Shown in pieces: positions 36,201 through 46,896 of a stretch of 64,000 nt of DNA (position 1 is its first letter; every line of letters starts with the position of its first letter). A program made the translations under genes and the position numbers. The DNA is from Xylocopa sonorina (taxonomy: Eukaryota > Arthropoda > Insecta > Hymenoptera > Apidae): the NCBI RefSeq assembly GCF_050948175.1, contig NC_135201.1:9610001-9674000 (forward strand), read 5' to 3'. The notes under the pieces are model-generated. The model saw only the letters and a list, made by a program, of their open reading frames with translations. It was not told the DNA's origin and did no database searches.

Positions 36201-39200
36201 AGCTTTCGCCTGAGTCCACTGTCGCGAATAGACTTAATACTCGCGACAATGTTTATTCAACAATGGAACTCTAAATCAGATTTTTCTTAGTCAAACATTC
36301 TGTTCTCATATTTTAAGTTAGAAAAGAATCCTCTCGCCTGAGTCCACTGTCGCGAATAGACTTAATACTCGCGACAATGTTTGTTCAACGATGGAACTTT
36401 AAATCAGATTTTTCTTAGTCAAACATTCTGTTCTCAGATTTTAAGTTAGAAAAGAATCCTCTCGCCTGAGTCCACTGTCGCGAATAGACTTAATACTCGC
36501 GACAATGTTTATTCGACGATGGAACTCTAAATTAGATTTTCCTTAGTCAAACATTCTGTTCTCAGATTTTAAGTTAGAAAAGAATCCTCTTCTTGAGGAT
36601 CTTCTCATCGATAAGCTTTCTTATGCCTCTTGAATGCTCGCAGTGTGCTCGAATCGCGAGATATCGAACTTGTCGCCAGCAGCTCGCTCCAGATCCGGTG
36701 GACATTTGTCGAAAGATCGCAGGCAAGGAAGAGCGAACCGCGTCCTGGCTGCGAGCCAGCGACAAAAAGTCCCTTCGAATCCACGATAAGGTGGATGGAC
36801 TGGCGTGGTCCCATTGCAGTTGCTCCCTCGCTTTTTTTCACCCCGTTCTCGTATCTCGAAAAACAGTGGCGCTCGATGGGGAGAGAGAAAGAGAGAGAAG
36901 AGGCGGCGCGTAGGTACGTGTCCTCGCATGAATGATTCCATTCAGCATCAGGCCTGCCGGACGAGCACGGCGACACGATGCTCGATGAATTCGCGAGATC
37001 GGATCGGCAGATTTCGTTTCTCGGAACCGCGCACCCACCTCGAGCCGCTTATCTCGGCCCTCGTGAGCCGACTCTCGAGTGGCCACGGTGATTAGGGTGC
37101 GGAGTGGGCAGCCTCTTTGGTTCAGCCTCGAGGCTACCATTTTTCGAGGCTTATGGTTCGTACGCACGAGAAAACTATGGAAAAAATGGAAAATTTATGA
37201 ACTTTTTCATTCGAGACAGTCAATTTTGTATCCTTCGTAATAAGATACGTAGGGTTTGTTTAATTTGAGATTTTCTTTGGGGGTTGTACAAGGTTTTGGG
37301 TTTCAGTAGATTTATTAAGGACTCTCAGATTTGAAAATTTATTCTAAACTCATGGAATATAAAAAGTTTCTTATATTTTGAAGGATTTGAAAAAATCCAC
37401 CCTTAGGACTGCTGGTTCGTACGCACATAAAAACTATGGAAACCATAGAAAATGTATAAACTTACTCGAGACATTCAATATTGCATCCTTTATAATAAAA
37501 TACACGGGGTTTATTTAATTCAAAATTTTCTTTGGGGGTTGCAAAAGCTTTTGGCTTACACTAGCATCAATTAGAGACTCTCTTCATTAGAAAATCCATT
37601 CCAAACTCACAAAACAAGAAAGTTTAAAAAAACCCATTCTTAGATTGGCTAAAATGGTAAATACTATCATCGAATAGTAATAAAAATTGTTATCGACAGT
37701 TAGACTGATCTGTGAGTTGTTCGATAGAGCATGGAGCGAAAAATCGAGCGGGGGTGGAGGTCTGCGACGGTTCCTCGGCGATCACGCGACGTCTCCTCGA
37801 GGAGAACGTCTTATCCGGCGCGGGGCACACTTGCCAGGGCAATTTCTGTTATCAATGTAATATTCCGCAGCGAGAGGCCCCGGAAATGGCTCGTTGACTC
37901 TCGCCGCGCCGCTCATTGCTACATCCGGCACGATGCTTGCCGGTACACAATATAACTTGATACACTCGAAAGTGGAACAAAAGAGTTCCACGGAACGTTT
38001 CGTCTGGCTCACGTGCGCCGCCCCGCGCTGCTACCAGTTTCTAAATAGCGGCCCAACCCTCGACCGTGAAACAGTTTCTATGGAATTCGAGTCGAGAGAA
38101 AATTGAGAGCGTCGTTTTCGAAAACTCTCGTTCGAGTCGAGAGAAAATTGAGAGCGTCGTCTCGAAAACTGACGTTAAAAGACGCGAGTAAGAAGACGTT
38201 TCTCTCGTGGATACGGATTGATCGAAAGGCGTGGCTGGTTCGAAGGGCGATGGAATAAAATCGCGTCCGATCGGGACGCAATCGTATCCGCGTAACAAAA
38301 TATCCTCGAGGTCGGGGCGAAAGAAAATCCTGCGGCGACCGCGTAAAAGTCTGGCCTTATTGTGTGTATCGGGTGTCCTGGGGTGAAGATGGCCAGAGGT
38401 CCTTTGCTTCTCTCGATTCGTTACTTTCACATTTGTATTTCAATTATTATATACAATTAAATTACATTCAGATATTGACAGTATATGTATCACTCATCGT
38501 CTGACGATCTACGTGATCTATAAACATTGGTATCAGTATCAGATCAGCTATTTTGTATAATAGAAGATTTATACATTTTTTAATTGAAACAATACTTGAA
38601 AAAGGCTGAACAACAGTGTACTGATGCATCGATACAATCTTCTCAGTCGTGTTTCTTTATCTATTCTTTTATCAACCCTCTTGGTACCCTCTTTGAAGAA
38701 CCAATTCAGGGATCCTTGTAACCCAAACAGTCGCTCTCGAAAAAGGAAGAGGAGAAAGCTGGACAATAACGAGTCAGCTTCCGTTGAGCTTCTCCTCTCA
38801 CATGTTTCGACGTTCCTCCGCGTTTGTATATCTCTATACACGTAACCCTCTTGTTCCTCGAGTAGCGTCCTTCTGAAACGTTGGTAGCGCTGGCTGATGG
38901 CCAAGAGATCCGACGACCAGTCGGAAGGGATCGTCTGGACGTCGCGTTTATCACGGATGCTCGATTGTATATGGGTCCACTCGACTTCTGGAAGACGTCT
39001 TTCGTGTCCTCCTCGAGTGGAGGCCCGACTGGAACCCCGAGAAACTCGTTATCGAGCGATTCCTTATTAATTTCACCTCCCAACCCCTGATGCATGCAAA
39101 TCGTTCCCGTAGAAACCCGCACTGCGGATTTTTCGCCGATCGATCGATCCAGAAGGCGCGCAGCGTGCCTTGGCAACGTTCTTCGGGGACTTGGAGCGGC

Positions 39201-42200
39201 TGGGCCCGCTTTAATAATCAATAATTTCCCCTGGTAGGCCCCGGGGTTACACGTGTACGGACCGTGCCGCGATCGTGCCGCGAGACCGCTTTAGTTATGT
39301 CCCCCAGCGCCGTGTCCAACCGTTTCCAACCGCGGACAACACATTCGCCGCGCGTCGACTCGCTCGAGAGTTCTGCCCGGTCTTTAACGTGCTCGTTTTA
39401 TTCGACAAACAACGCCCGAGGTGTGCACACTTCCTCCTGGGAGCAGAGGGGATCGCGAACCGATTTTTCGAATTTTACAGGGACGCATGCGCGGGGTCTC
39501 TTGTATTATTAACGAGGAGACACGAGAAACGGCTAGGGATGAAGTTAGGATTTTATGGGCTGGGAATGGAGGTGACGAAGCCTCTCGAGGATCCCTGTCT
39601 TTCTGTATTTATTAAGAACTCGCTGTGTTACTCTGCTCTTTGCCTCCTTGGGATCCTCCTTTTCGATACGCACCACTTTTCTGTGTTTAAAAAATCTGTC
39701 TGATCCTTCTGCTGTCTTAAAACTTAAAATATTAAATATTAAATTAAGTTACTTCTTCTGGTGAACAATTTGAATTATTTAAGGAAAGTTTCGAACGAAC
39801 TTTCCTTAAGCGGATACATAATTTTCACGGGAAAAGAGAACGCTGCGAACCGGAAGCGAGAGGAAGAAGACGTACGACGCTGATTCGAGGCTTTCGAATC
39901 GGTTTTTAAGAGCAGTAGAGACGAGAGGAGGAAGTTCTGGCCGACTTGGCAGGAGGAAATCGGCAACGAGATCTGGTCCGTCACGATTCGCCCGATAAAT
40001 CGGCGCTTCCGGTCTCACCTGGCCGCACCTGTATCGGGTGACTAATCGACCGCCGTCTGCAAGATGTTGTCCCCCTTTTTCTGCTTTCCATCAAGTTGGT
40101 GATACCACTTAATTGTCCTCGCGAAGGTTCTTGGAGACCTCGAGAATCGAACCTGAAAAAGAGAGAGAGAGAGAGAGACCTTTCTCAGTACTTTGTCCAG
40201 GATCGCTATAATTATTACGGTACTCGTAATTGAAAGGCGCGAGTCTTTCAATTCGCGCTGAGATCGAATCTCTCGATTAAAGTTAAATGAAATACTGCGA
40301 AATCGGAACTAAAATGTTTATACTGTTGCATATAAATTCCAAAGTGAGATTGCGTGTATTAATTGAGAAATCTCTGAGAGAGAGAGAGAGAGACTCTGGT
40401 GTGATTTACGATGGAGCCAGTGGACGTTTATTCGATCCCAAAAGGGGGTTTCTCGCTCGTGGGACCGATCGCACGCGAGTATTAAATCGCGTCGGTCGGG
40501 AGGAACGTTACGCGAGACCCGAGGGATAACCACAGGTTCCCATTTCAATTGAAATTGAACATTTAAACTCTGTTAACGTTATTACGGTTAATTTTGATTA
40601 ACCATTATCCACGAGGTCCCTCGAAGCCGTCGATAAGATCCGCGACGAGCGTCTGAACTGGTAGCCGGCGATAATGGAGCGAGTTTATTCGAGGCGGCTC
40701 GTTACCTTAACAAATCGATCGAATTCGACGCGGGTACGTGCAACAGGTGAAATTGCACGTACAGAAAATTGCGGGTCGTCGATCTCCTCGCCCTTCTTCT
40801 TCTTCCTCCACCTCCTCCTCCTCCTCCTTCTTTTTCGCTCCTCCTTCGTTGGTTTCGTTTTGACTTTTTTGCCGGCGTCGTTGCGCTCGTGTTTTCACCA
40901 CCACCGTGTAGAAAGCGCAAGTTCGACGGCGCGATCGCGATTCCAATTTTCGATCGCTGCAATTTATGCCGCCACGGAGGGAGTTTCGATTTGGCGTGCA
41001 GGCTCGTCCTGAGTAATGAGATTCTTTATGCCCTCGAGGGTATCCCTCGAATTTTTGTAATATTGTTTCAGCCTCGCTGTCGCTTCTGGGCCGATTTTTA
41101 TTCATTACTGTTATCGTCTCATCGTTCAGTTATGTCACGTTCTTCGAAATTTCATTATTGCACAGTAAAAGGGGTGGTAAACGTTGAGCGTTATTTTATT
41201 CTTATTTTCCACTAATATCGAATTATTTCTAAAATGCCAAACTTTATTTTTACAACGAAAGTCCAAGAATATAGATTTCGAATTCAATTAACGAGGATCT
41301 CGAAAAATTTCATCCGCGACTTCCGCCACGAGGCAACGTTCGACAAATCATTCGCGTGATTAATTACGACTCTCTCACCCTCTCTCTGGTTGTACAAACG
41401 AACAAACGAGCGGAAGATTGATAGGGAAAGGCAGATCGATCGGCGCGCGCGTGTCTGGCAAAAAGAAAGGCAGACGGAAAGAAACTGTGCAACAGCTCGG
41501 TCGAGGTAGGATTTCTAATTAAAACCGGCTGGTATCGGGACTCGTGCTGCGAGTTTCGACACTCGCGGTCGCTCTCGATCGCTTCCACGAGCTCAAGAAT
41601 CGGCGACGCCAGGCTTAATTAGATACGCGTCTGGCGCGAGGGGGTTGAACCACCCTCCGCGCGCTCCACGACTCCGTTGCAACGATCGACGATCATTAAC
41701 TTCGAGAGCGATCCGCGTCGATGATGAATCGATCTCTAAATATGGATCTAAGCCGCGAGCCACGTTTCGATCGCCGCTGTTTCATTCGCTCGAGATCGAT
41801 GGATATTAATGGCGCTTTCTATGATCTTCGATCGATGGAATCAGTCGCGTATTATCTACGCCTGACGTTCTGTTTCTTCGAGAGAATTCCTTCAAGTGTC
41901 GCAATTTTCCAAGCACACATTACTTATCTTCTATAAACTTTGATTCACTACTAAACTTCTCAAAGCTACATCTTTCTTTAAAAACATAAAAAACCAAGAG
42001 AATTTTCCTAGCACACATTATTTATCTTTTATAAACTTTGATCGATTACTAAACTTCTCAAACCTATATCCTTCTATAAAAGTACAAAAAACCAAGTGAA
42101 GGACGACACGAAAATAGTCGAAAGTAGTTCTATGTACACAGAGAAAGACTGGTTTCCGGAAGGGTCGACTGGCAGTCTAGAATCGAGCCCTTGAAACCCA

Positions 42201-45200
42201 GTCTGCCCACTCAGAGGCGGACTCTAGCTCGCCTAGCGCGTGTACACAAGCAGAGCGTGCGTGGCGTTGGCAACGAGCCGTTAAATTGGCATCGAGGCCG
42301 GTTGCGGAGGCTTAATGAGTCGTGGGTGTGCCTGGTCCCAGTTAATTGCCGTGTAAAACGGCCACGCGAGCCTCGTCCCTCTCGTCGTGGCTGTGCACGC
42401 GGACGTGCACGTACGAGGATGGGCGTACGTCCTCGACGCGGTGCAGGAAGACTCGAGACACCGTCGATGGCTTTGCGTTTCCCTCGCGAAGCCGCGGAAG
42501 TCGATCGTGCGTGAATAAACGGATACCAGCGGCGGCTGAAATGGTTGCGGGCAACCGTACGACTGCCTCGGTTGGGCAGGTGCGTTCGCCTCGTCCTGCG
42601 AGCTTTTTCCAGTTCTTGGGAACCTCGTCTTGGGTGTTTTAAATTTCATTGCTGGCTGAGATTCGATGTCGAGAGATTTTTTATTTCATTGCTGGCTGAG
42701 ATGCGAGTCGATCTTGCGGTTTTTTAGTCAACAATTTGTAGTATTCTCGAGGCTAAGGAATTAGAAAATGGTCGATATATGCGTACTGTTAATAAATATC
42801 GACATTGTAATATATTACAACTGCGTCCTATGAGCTTTTTTCAGTCCTTGGGAACCTCGTCTTGGATGTTTTAAATTTGATTGCTGGCTGAGATTCGATG
42901 CGAGTGGATCTTGCGGTTTTTTAGCCAAGAATTTGTAGTATTCTCGAGGCTAAGGAATTAGAGAATAATCGATATATGCGTACTGTTAATAAAAAATCGA
43001 CATTGTAATATATTACAACTGCGTCCTGCGAGTTTTTTCCAGTTCTTGGGAACCTCGTCTTGGATGTTTTAAATTTGATTGCTGGCTGAGATTCGATGCG
43101 AGTGGATCTTGCGGTTTTTTAGCCAAGAATTTGTAGTATTCTCGAGGCTAAGGAATTAGAGAATGATCGATATATGCTGCAGTGCGTTTCAAGGAAATCT
43201 CGTAAATCAAATGCTTCGTGAAATCGTGATTACGTGGCGTTGCACTCTGTTCGAACGATTTCGAGAGGTATGCGAGACCGAGCTCCACGATAATCGATCG
43301 ATTAACACCGAATATAGCCAGGCGGTGTGTCTCCTTTTTTTTGTATTTCTTTTTTTTATTACACAGACGGATCGACTGGACTTTCACGACATTTACGACG
43401 GTAATTAGCCGGTTAATACACGAAAGTGCCGGTTTTTCGTAAACCCCAACGCGCGCCGCTCGAACGGCTCGAGATCTCGGAAGGTGCGAAAAGAAACCGC
43501 GCGACACCTGCCATCGAGCGCTGTTTTCATTCCCGGTTCAATTATCCCCGAGGTGGACCTCGCGCAGGTGACAAGAAATCCGTGTACACTTCCCGTAGAA
43601 ACTCGTTCCTCGATTATACGCGATTTCTTCGCCGCCACTCGACGTTCTTCCATTCCTTTTTTCCTGCAGCTCGCTACGAGTCATCCGTACGCGATATTCC
43701 TTTCCTTACAACTCGAACGTTTCGCCAAAGCGTCCCAATGGATGCCTCATGAAATTCTCGTTCGTATTACCTGGCGATACAAATTTGAATTTAAAACCAA
43801 TTCTGATTTAAATGTAACCGTAAACCATTGCAACTGCTCTAGCTATCGTCGATCGCATAAACAATTCGTCCAGCCAATCGAAGGAAGTCTGACCAGCGAG
43901 CACGGTGCGTGAAGACCGTTCCACTCGACGAGCAACCCCCCTGGAAACCATGTGCGTGTATCGTTTCGCGTGAACTTCCCCCTGGACGCGGACGACTGCC
44001 TCCAGGAGGTGGACTCGGGTATCGTGGGAACCCCACCCGGTTAACAACGCGTGTCAGTGGCCCTTTAAAGCCGGAGATCGGTCGCGTCACACGTGCGTCG
44101 CGACACGTGCTCGCCTCCTCGCGAGTAAATAGGGGTGGAGGCGAGCGAACCAGGGTGGCGACTGCGCCTCGCGCCACTTTTGTGGGAATTGTTCTCCGCT
44201 GGATTCCCATCGGTGCGATGCTCGCTTTTAACTCGACTTTCGTCGACTGTGACGATGCGACGAGCTTCACAGAGGCGATCGTTCTCTAAGCTTCTACTTT
44301 AGAGAACATCGCAGAAATTTTCTGCTTACTGAAACTATTTCAGTTCACTGAAGTGACTGTGTTTTCGTTTCTATATTGTTCAAGTCGTTCTGTTTAATCT
44401 GTTCCACGTTCGAGGCTAGATTAGAGCAGCACTCTCTCTCGAGTCACGATCGTACGGTTTTCAGTGTTGTAGATGCGACGAGCTTCACAGCTTCCATTGC
44501 AGAGAATATTACAGAAATTTTCAGTTCACTCAAGTGACTGTGTTCTTGTTTCTACATTGTCCAAATCGTTCTGCATAATCTGTTTCACGTTCGCAGCTCG
44601 ATTAGAGCAGCACTCTCTCTCTCGAGTCACGATCGTACGAGTTTCTATTTTAGAGAACATTACAGAAATGTTCTGTTTACTGAAAGTACTTCAGTTCACT
44701 GAAGCGACTGTGTTTTCGTTTCTACATTGTCCAAATCGTTCTGTAGAATCTGTTTCACGTTCGCAGCTCGATTAGAGCAGCACTCTCTCTCTCTCTCTCT
44801 CTCGAGTCACGATCGTACGAGCTTCTATTTTAGAGAACATTACAGAAATGTTCTGTTTATTAAAAGTACTTCAGTTTACTGAAGCGACTATGTTCTTGTT
44901 TCTACATTGTCCAAATCGTTCTGTAGAATCTGTTTCACGTTCGCAGTTAGATTAGAGCAGCACTCTCTCTCGAGTCACGATCGTACGGTTTCCAGCGTCG
45001 TAAATTCGCGCGTTTCACCGGGGCACGAGCTACGGATCGATCGGATCGGGTTTATCGGTCGATCCTGGTTAGCCATCGGAAAGGTCAGGGCTGACGTGTG
45101 CCGCGGATTGGAAACGGGCGTGGCGCGCACGACTTGCCGGGATTAAATCGTGATCCGGCGGCAGCCAGGCTGAGGTCCTGCCCTCCTCACTCGTGCAAAA

Positions 45201-46130
45201 GCAATCGTCCACGCGATATTAGAAACGGATAGACCGATGGAAATTAATACGAGCCACGGACCGGCTATCTCCTTCGGCTATCTGTAATTTCGCGAGAGCA
45301 ATCGTTCGGTGGTTGCGAGCGTTGCGCAATCTAACCCAGTTCGCCGCGTGACTGCCTTTTATTATGTATATCATATTTACCGCGGAACGAATCGCCTTTT
45401 TTTTTCACCCCGTAGAGATTTATCGCCCGTCGTGAGGGATACTTTTAGAAATAAAAAGATTCCGCTTAATATCGCGCCGTTTCTTCCGCTCGATTATTGG
45501 AACGCGTTGATAAATCGAGGCTCGAGATCGAGGGGATTAGAAAATAGCGAAAACTTTTGCGCAATATTGTAATTCTACAGCACTGGATAGCACGATTTTT
45601 TTTTAACAGATTTTAGAAATAAATTACCATGAAATAATACCAAGAAGAAATAACGAAGTACAATGGCTTTACATAAATATGTACAAATAAATTGCAATCT
45701 ATTTCTTCAGTGTTTGAAGCTTACCATCTCACAGACTTAACAAAACTTAAGTTATATGGAATTAAAAATTTGTCTTTTATTAAAAGAAATATTTTATCGA
45801 ACACAACTTCTCTTCTTACATACATATTCTTGATCTCGCATAACACAGTATCCGCAACGCAGCAATTTTACATCGATATCGAGTAATCGCACCGCTTTAC
45901 GCAAATCGACGTATCGAAGGACACATGGATTCTCGAACAGGAACTTTAAAAGGACGCTCGCTTGTTTCAGATGGTTCTGCCACTTCGACGACGATAATTA
46001 CGTGAACGTGCCGCGACTGTTGAAACTGCTGGACAACTACAATCCGCGGGAGGATTGGTACCTGGGCAGGCCCTCGATACCGGCGCCTCTGGAGATCATC
46101 AGACAGGGCCCAGAACCCTCGAAGCGACCG
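17284..46130 (+). CDS. fng: Fringe, O-fucosylpeptide beta-1,3-N-acetylglucosaminyltransferase (5' five coding exons; 3' end outside window)
   Basis: Coding exons 17284-17388, 17774-18013, 22600-22648, 25430-25532 and 45971-46130 join in phase to 219 codons. Residues 8-9 (Arg-Arg) precede a hydrophobic segment at about 11-30, giving the type II Golgi topology expected of Fringe. A stem region (36-81) follows, then the glycosyltransferase domain: DLDDVFISVKTTKHYH at 82-97, TWFFTDRDDPYFQNQ from 116, NTKCSSSHNRRALCCKMS near 136-153, and FCHFDDDNYVNVPRLLKLL from 168 with the Mn-binding Asp172-Asp174. The last seen residues are WYLGRPSIPAPLEI and a basic tail. Fringe adds GlcNAc to O-fucose on Notch EGF repeats and changes ligand choice. 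Drosophila Fringe is about 400 aa; the missing C-terminal part (WFATGGAGFC region) was looked for to 64000 and not found. ATG context is good (A at -3). Confidence 0.97.
17389..17773 (+). other. fng: fringe intron 1 (385 bp)
   Basis: Donor GTAAAC at 17389, acceptor TTGTTTCCAG ending at 17773. No repeat or gene inside. The acceptor is inferred from frame and polypyrimidine context; another AG nearby would change only the poorly conserved stem. Confidence 0.75.
17774..18013 (+). CDS. fng: fringe coding exon 2: stem and start of the catalytic domain
   Basis: 80 codons in phase 0 at both ends, beginning WVDEVTVEVN and ending STWFQFARDQ, then donor GTACGT. Contains the conserved DLDDVFISVKTTK strand. 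Confidence 0.93.
21173..21229 (+). repeat. GA microsatellite
   Basis: About 28 GA dinucleotides with one GGGA interruption. Long GA tracts in insect introns can bind GAGA-factor or CLAMP-type proteins, but there is no direct evidence here. Confidence 0.95.
21344..21351. promoter_or_regulatory. Perfect CRE-like palindrome TGACGTCA
   Basis: An exact 8-bp CREB/ATF consensus 115 bp past the GA tract, inside fringe intron 2. A single 8-mer is expected by chance about once per 65 kb, so this is only a candidate. Confidence 0.2.
22600..22648 (+). CDS. fng: fringe coding exon 3 (49-nt microexon)
   Basis: Acceptor TGATTTCAG, donor GTGAGT. Encodes TWFFTDRDDPYFQNQT plus one base of the next codon. The WFFTD.DD strand is a signature of the Fringe family. 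It lies between introns of 4.6 and 2.8 kb. Confidence 0.95.
22649..25429 (+). other. fng: fringe intron 3 (about 2.8 kb)
   Basis: No gene. Contains a 223-bp tandem duplication at 24199-24640. The rest is unremarkable. Confidence 0.8.
24199..24640 (+). repeat. Tandem duplication, about 223-bp unit, 2 copies
   Basis: TTAAT(C/T)GCATAACGACAGCAT starts both copies (24201 and 24424). Both carry the GAAGCTTCCAACGTTT-like block, AGACTTGAAGAAAGTAACGA and CACGGAT(A/G)GGAGGGTGGAT. The copies differ by substitutions and small indels (the second is about 10 bp shorter), so the event is not very recent. Confidence 0.9.
25430..25532 (+). CDS. fng: fringe coding exon 4
   Basis: Acceptor TGATTGCAG, donor GTGAGT. 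Encodes GHMINTKCSSSHNRRALCCK followed by MSVEFDRFLDSGRK. The three Cys are conserved in the family. Confidence 0.96.
28139..28155 (+). repeat. Poly(C) run of 17
   Basis: Uninterrupted C17 (G17 on the minus strand), a length prone to sequencing and replication slippage and able to form G-quadruplex or i-motif structures. Confidence 0.95.
29730..30312 (+). repeat. Tandem array, 192-205-bp unit, 3 copies
   Basis: The anchor ACCAAT(or C)CAGATGAAATTT occurs at 29772, 29964 and 30169. ATGTTGCAACTTTATAGAG and CAGTTGGATGT are in every copy. Copies differ at many sites. Confidence 0.92.
30761..31029 (+). repeat. Diverged tandem duplication, 154-bp spacing
   Basis: TTCGCCAGATTCAATGGTCT begins at 30761 and 30915; both copies continue with ATCGTTC(C/G)AAGTTAATCACC and a CTCGAGCGA(C/T)GA block. 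The second copy runs straight into the 203-bp duplication that follows. Confidence 0.8.
31030..31433 (+). repeat. Nearly perfect tandem duplication, 203-bp unit, 2 copies
   Basis: Copies 31030-31232 and 31233-31433. I see a single difference (GAGACGAGC versus GAGGCGAGC). Each copy carries CACCCCCGTGGGGGAGG. The identity implies a very recent duplication or an assembly duplication. Confidence 0.95.
32041..32456 (+). repeat. Tandem array, 103-105-bp unit, 4 copies in A-B-A-B order
   Basis: Units start with GATTTCAAGCATT at 32041, 32146, 32249 and 32352. Units 1 and 3 share AAACACACGTGTTC and ATTTAAATGTA; units 2 and 4 share AAAAAAATGTGTTTATCGC and ATTTAAATAT. The real repeat is therefore about a 206-bp dimer. 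Confidence 0.92.
33006..33280 (+). repeat. Diverged duplication with insertion, 2 copies
   Basis: CTCATTGAAATTAAGTTC at about 33008 and 33125; TTACGTTTTTCTTATAACTTC, GTAGATCT-like and GGCGATGGACCA blocks recur. The second copy has about 50 extra bp. Confidence 0.75.
33685..34345 (+). repeat. Tandem array, 171-172-bp unit, almost 4 copies
   Basis: GAGAACA(C/T)(C/A)GTTCTTCCTTCC starts at 33685, 33857, 34028 and 34199. Because 171 is 57 codons, the minus strand stays open for 233 codons (34296-33595) as four 57-residue repeats. I treat that frame as a by-product of the array, not a gene. Confidence 0.93.
34690..35130 (+). repeat. Tandem array, 142-162-bp unit, 3 copies plus a partial
   Basis: GAATTGAATTTT(T)CGATTA-type anchors at 34732, 34894 and 35036; each is followed by AAATCTCGAGACGAGGCATC-like sequence and TCACGTGGG. 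It produces a spurious plus-strand open frame (34735-35571). Confidence 0.88.
35545..35909 (+). repeat. Recent tandem duplication, 184-bp unit, 2 copies
   Basis: CGCTCGCGTTG begins at 35545 and 35729. I count about four substitutions between copies over 184 bp. Both copies are open in one frame, but with no known domain. Confidence 0.94.
36207..36590 (+). repeat. Tandem array, 128-bp unit, 3 copies
   Basis: CGCCTGAGTCCACTGTCGCG starts at 36207, 36335 and 36463, an exact 128-bp period. The copies differ at only a few sites. Confidence 0.95.
37155..37645 (+). repeat. Diverged tandem duplication, about 259-bp unit, 2 copies
   Basis: GGTTCGTACGCAC at 37155 and 37414; TTTTCTTTGGGGGTTG and AACTATGGAA recur at matching offsets, with many differences. 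Confidence 0.85.
38086..38175 (+). repeat. 45-bp tandem duplication
   Basis: TTCGAGTCGAGAGAAAATTG occurs at 38086 and 38131, each followed by AGAGCGTCGT. Confidence 0.9.
39779..39809. other. Perfect 12-bp stem-loop in fringe intron 4
   Basis: TTAAGGAAAGTT (39779-39790) pairs with AACTTTCCTTAA (39798-39809) around a 7-nt loop TCGAACG. No known element is recognised. Confidence 0.7.
40734..40762. other. Perfect 10-bp stem-loop in fringe intron 4
   Basis: GTACGTGCAA (40734-40743) pairs with TTGCACGTAC (40753-40762) around the loop CAGGTGAAA. CAGGTG in the loop is an E-box of the Snail/Zeb type. Confidence 0.6.
41903..42098 (+). repeat. Tandem duplication, 98-bp unit, 2 copies
   Basis: AATTTTCC(A or T)AGCACACATTA at 41903 and 42001; TATAAACTTTGAT, ACTAAACTTCTCAAA and AAAAAACCAAG recur in both. 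Confidence 0.9.
42595..43165 (+). repeat. Tandem array, about 198-232-bp unit, 3 copies
   Basis: AG(C/T)TTTTTTC(C)AGT-type starts at 42601, 42833 and 43031, with GGGAACCTCGTCTTGG and TTGCTGGCTGAGAT in each. The first copy carries an extra internal duplicate of the TTTCATTGCTGGCTGAGAT block, which explains its greater length. Confidence 0.9.
44290..45000 (+). repeat. Tandem array, about 155-190-bp unit, 4 copies with a nested CT microsatellite
   Basis: Each unit has GAGAA(C/T)AT..CAGAAAT, TTCTAC/TATTGT and GATTAGAGCAGCACTCTCTCT followed by CGAGTCACGATCGTACG. The CT run before CGAG differs in length between units (longest in the third, near 44784-44803). Confidence 0.92.
45001..45970 (+). other. 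End of fringe intron 4, no repeat or gene seen
   Basis: CpG-rich to about 45570, then AT-rich up to the acceptor. The open frame 45692-45886 is AT-driven, without a domain. Confidence 0.6.
45971..46130 (+). CDS. fng: fringe coding exon 5: DDD metal-binding motif
   Basis: Acceptor CTTGTTTCAG, donor GTAAGT. Begins WFCHFDDDNYVNVPRLLKLL and ends RQGPEPSKRP in phase 0. The DDD motif coordinates Mn2+ and UDP-GlcNAc. The basic tail (SKRP) precedes the next, unseen exon. Confidence 0.97.
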
Positions 46131-46410
46131 GTAAGTGTCTTCGATCCATTCGTAAACAGAAACCAGTCGTGCGATTTTTTTGCGATTTCGCGAAACGCGA
46201 CCACTGTGGTCCCTCGTCGTTTAATATTCGTCTCGATATTATTGATTCTTGCACCGTTCGAATTTGGGTCAAGCGTCCATTCGCTTGAGCGAGATTATCT
46301 TGCCTTTCGGTTGTCCGTTCGATCGCTGGTGGTCCTCGTTGATTAATCGATCGAGGCCTCGCTGTTGGTACCGTCAGCTGGCCTAATATGGAAGTCGCGT
46401 TGATTTTTAA

Positions 46411-46896
46411 TCATTCTGTGCATTATTGATGCTCTACTTGGTTTGCACCGCTGTGTCAGGTCATAGAAACGTTCATTTTAACTATGAAAAAATTAAATTG
46501 GATGCTGCAGGAGTATTGTCAGATTCTATGTTAAGTAGATATTGCGAAGAATCGTGAAATTTTGTGTTTTATCATTCTGTGCATTCTTGGTGCTCTACTT
46601 GGTGTCTGCATCCCTGTGTCAAGTCATAGAAACGTTCATTTTAACTATGAAAAAATTAAATTGGATGCTGCAGGAGTATTGTCAGATTCTATGTTAAGTA
46701 GATATTGCGAAGAATCGTGAAATTTTGTGTTTTATCATTCTGTGCATTCTTGGTGCTCTACTTGGTTTGCATCCCTGTGTCAAGTTCTAGAAACGTTCAT
46801 TTTAACTATGAAAAAATTAATTAAATGCCACAGTAGTATTGTCAGATTTTATGTTAAGTAGATATCACGAAGAATCCTGAGATTTTGTATTTTAAT
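46411..46896 (+). repeat. Tandem array, 161-163-bp unit, 3 copies
   Basis: TCATTCTGTGCATT starts at 46411, 46572 and 46735. CGTTCATTTTAACTATGAAA is in all three. Copies 1 and 2 are very similar; copy 3 is more diverged toward its end. Confidence 0.94.

Larger units (their letters stand above)
25533..45970 (+). other. fng: fringe intron 4 (about 20.4 kb), rich in tandem arrays
   Basis: Donor GTGAGT at 25533, acceptor CTTGTTTCAG ending at 45970. 25533-28100 and 38176-41900 hold nothing I can name beyond microsatellites (GA at 40161-40178 and 40375-40393, CTC at 40811-40828) and hairpins (39779-39809, 40734-40762). 28100-28900 is GC-rich with a C17 run. 29730-38175 and 41903-45000 are largely local tandem arrays listed separately. 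No reading frame with a recognised domain was found. Confidence 0.85.

Noticed and set aside
40080..40165. tRNA-like B-box (GGTTCGATTC) on the minus strand
   Set aside because: No cloverleaf can be built; the upstream side is a GA microsatellite and there is no A-box or acceptor stem.
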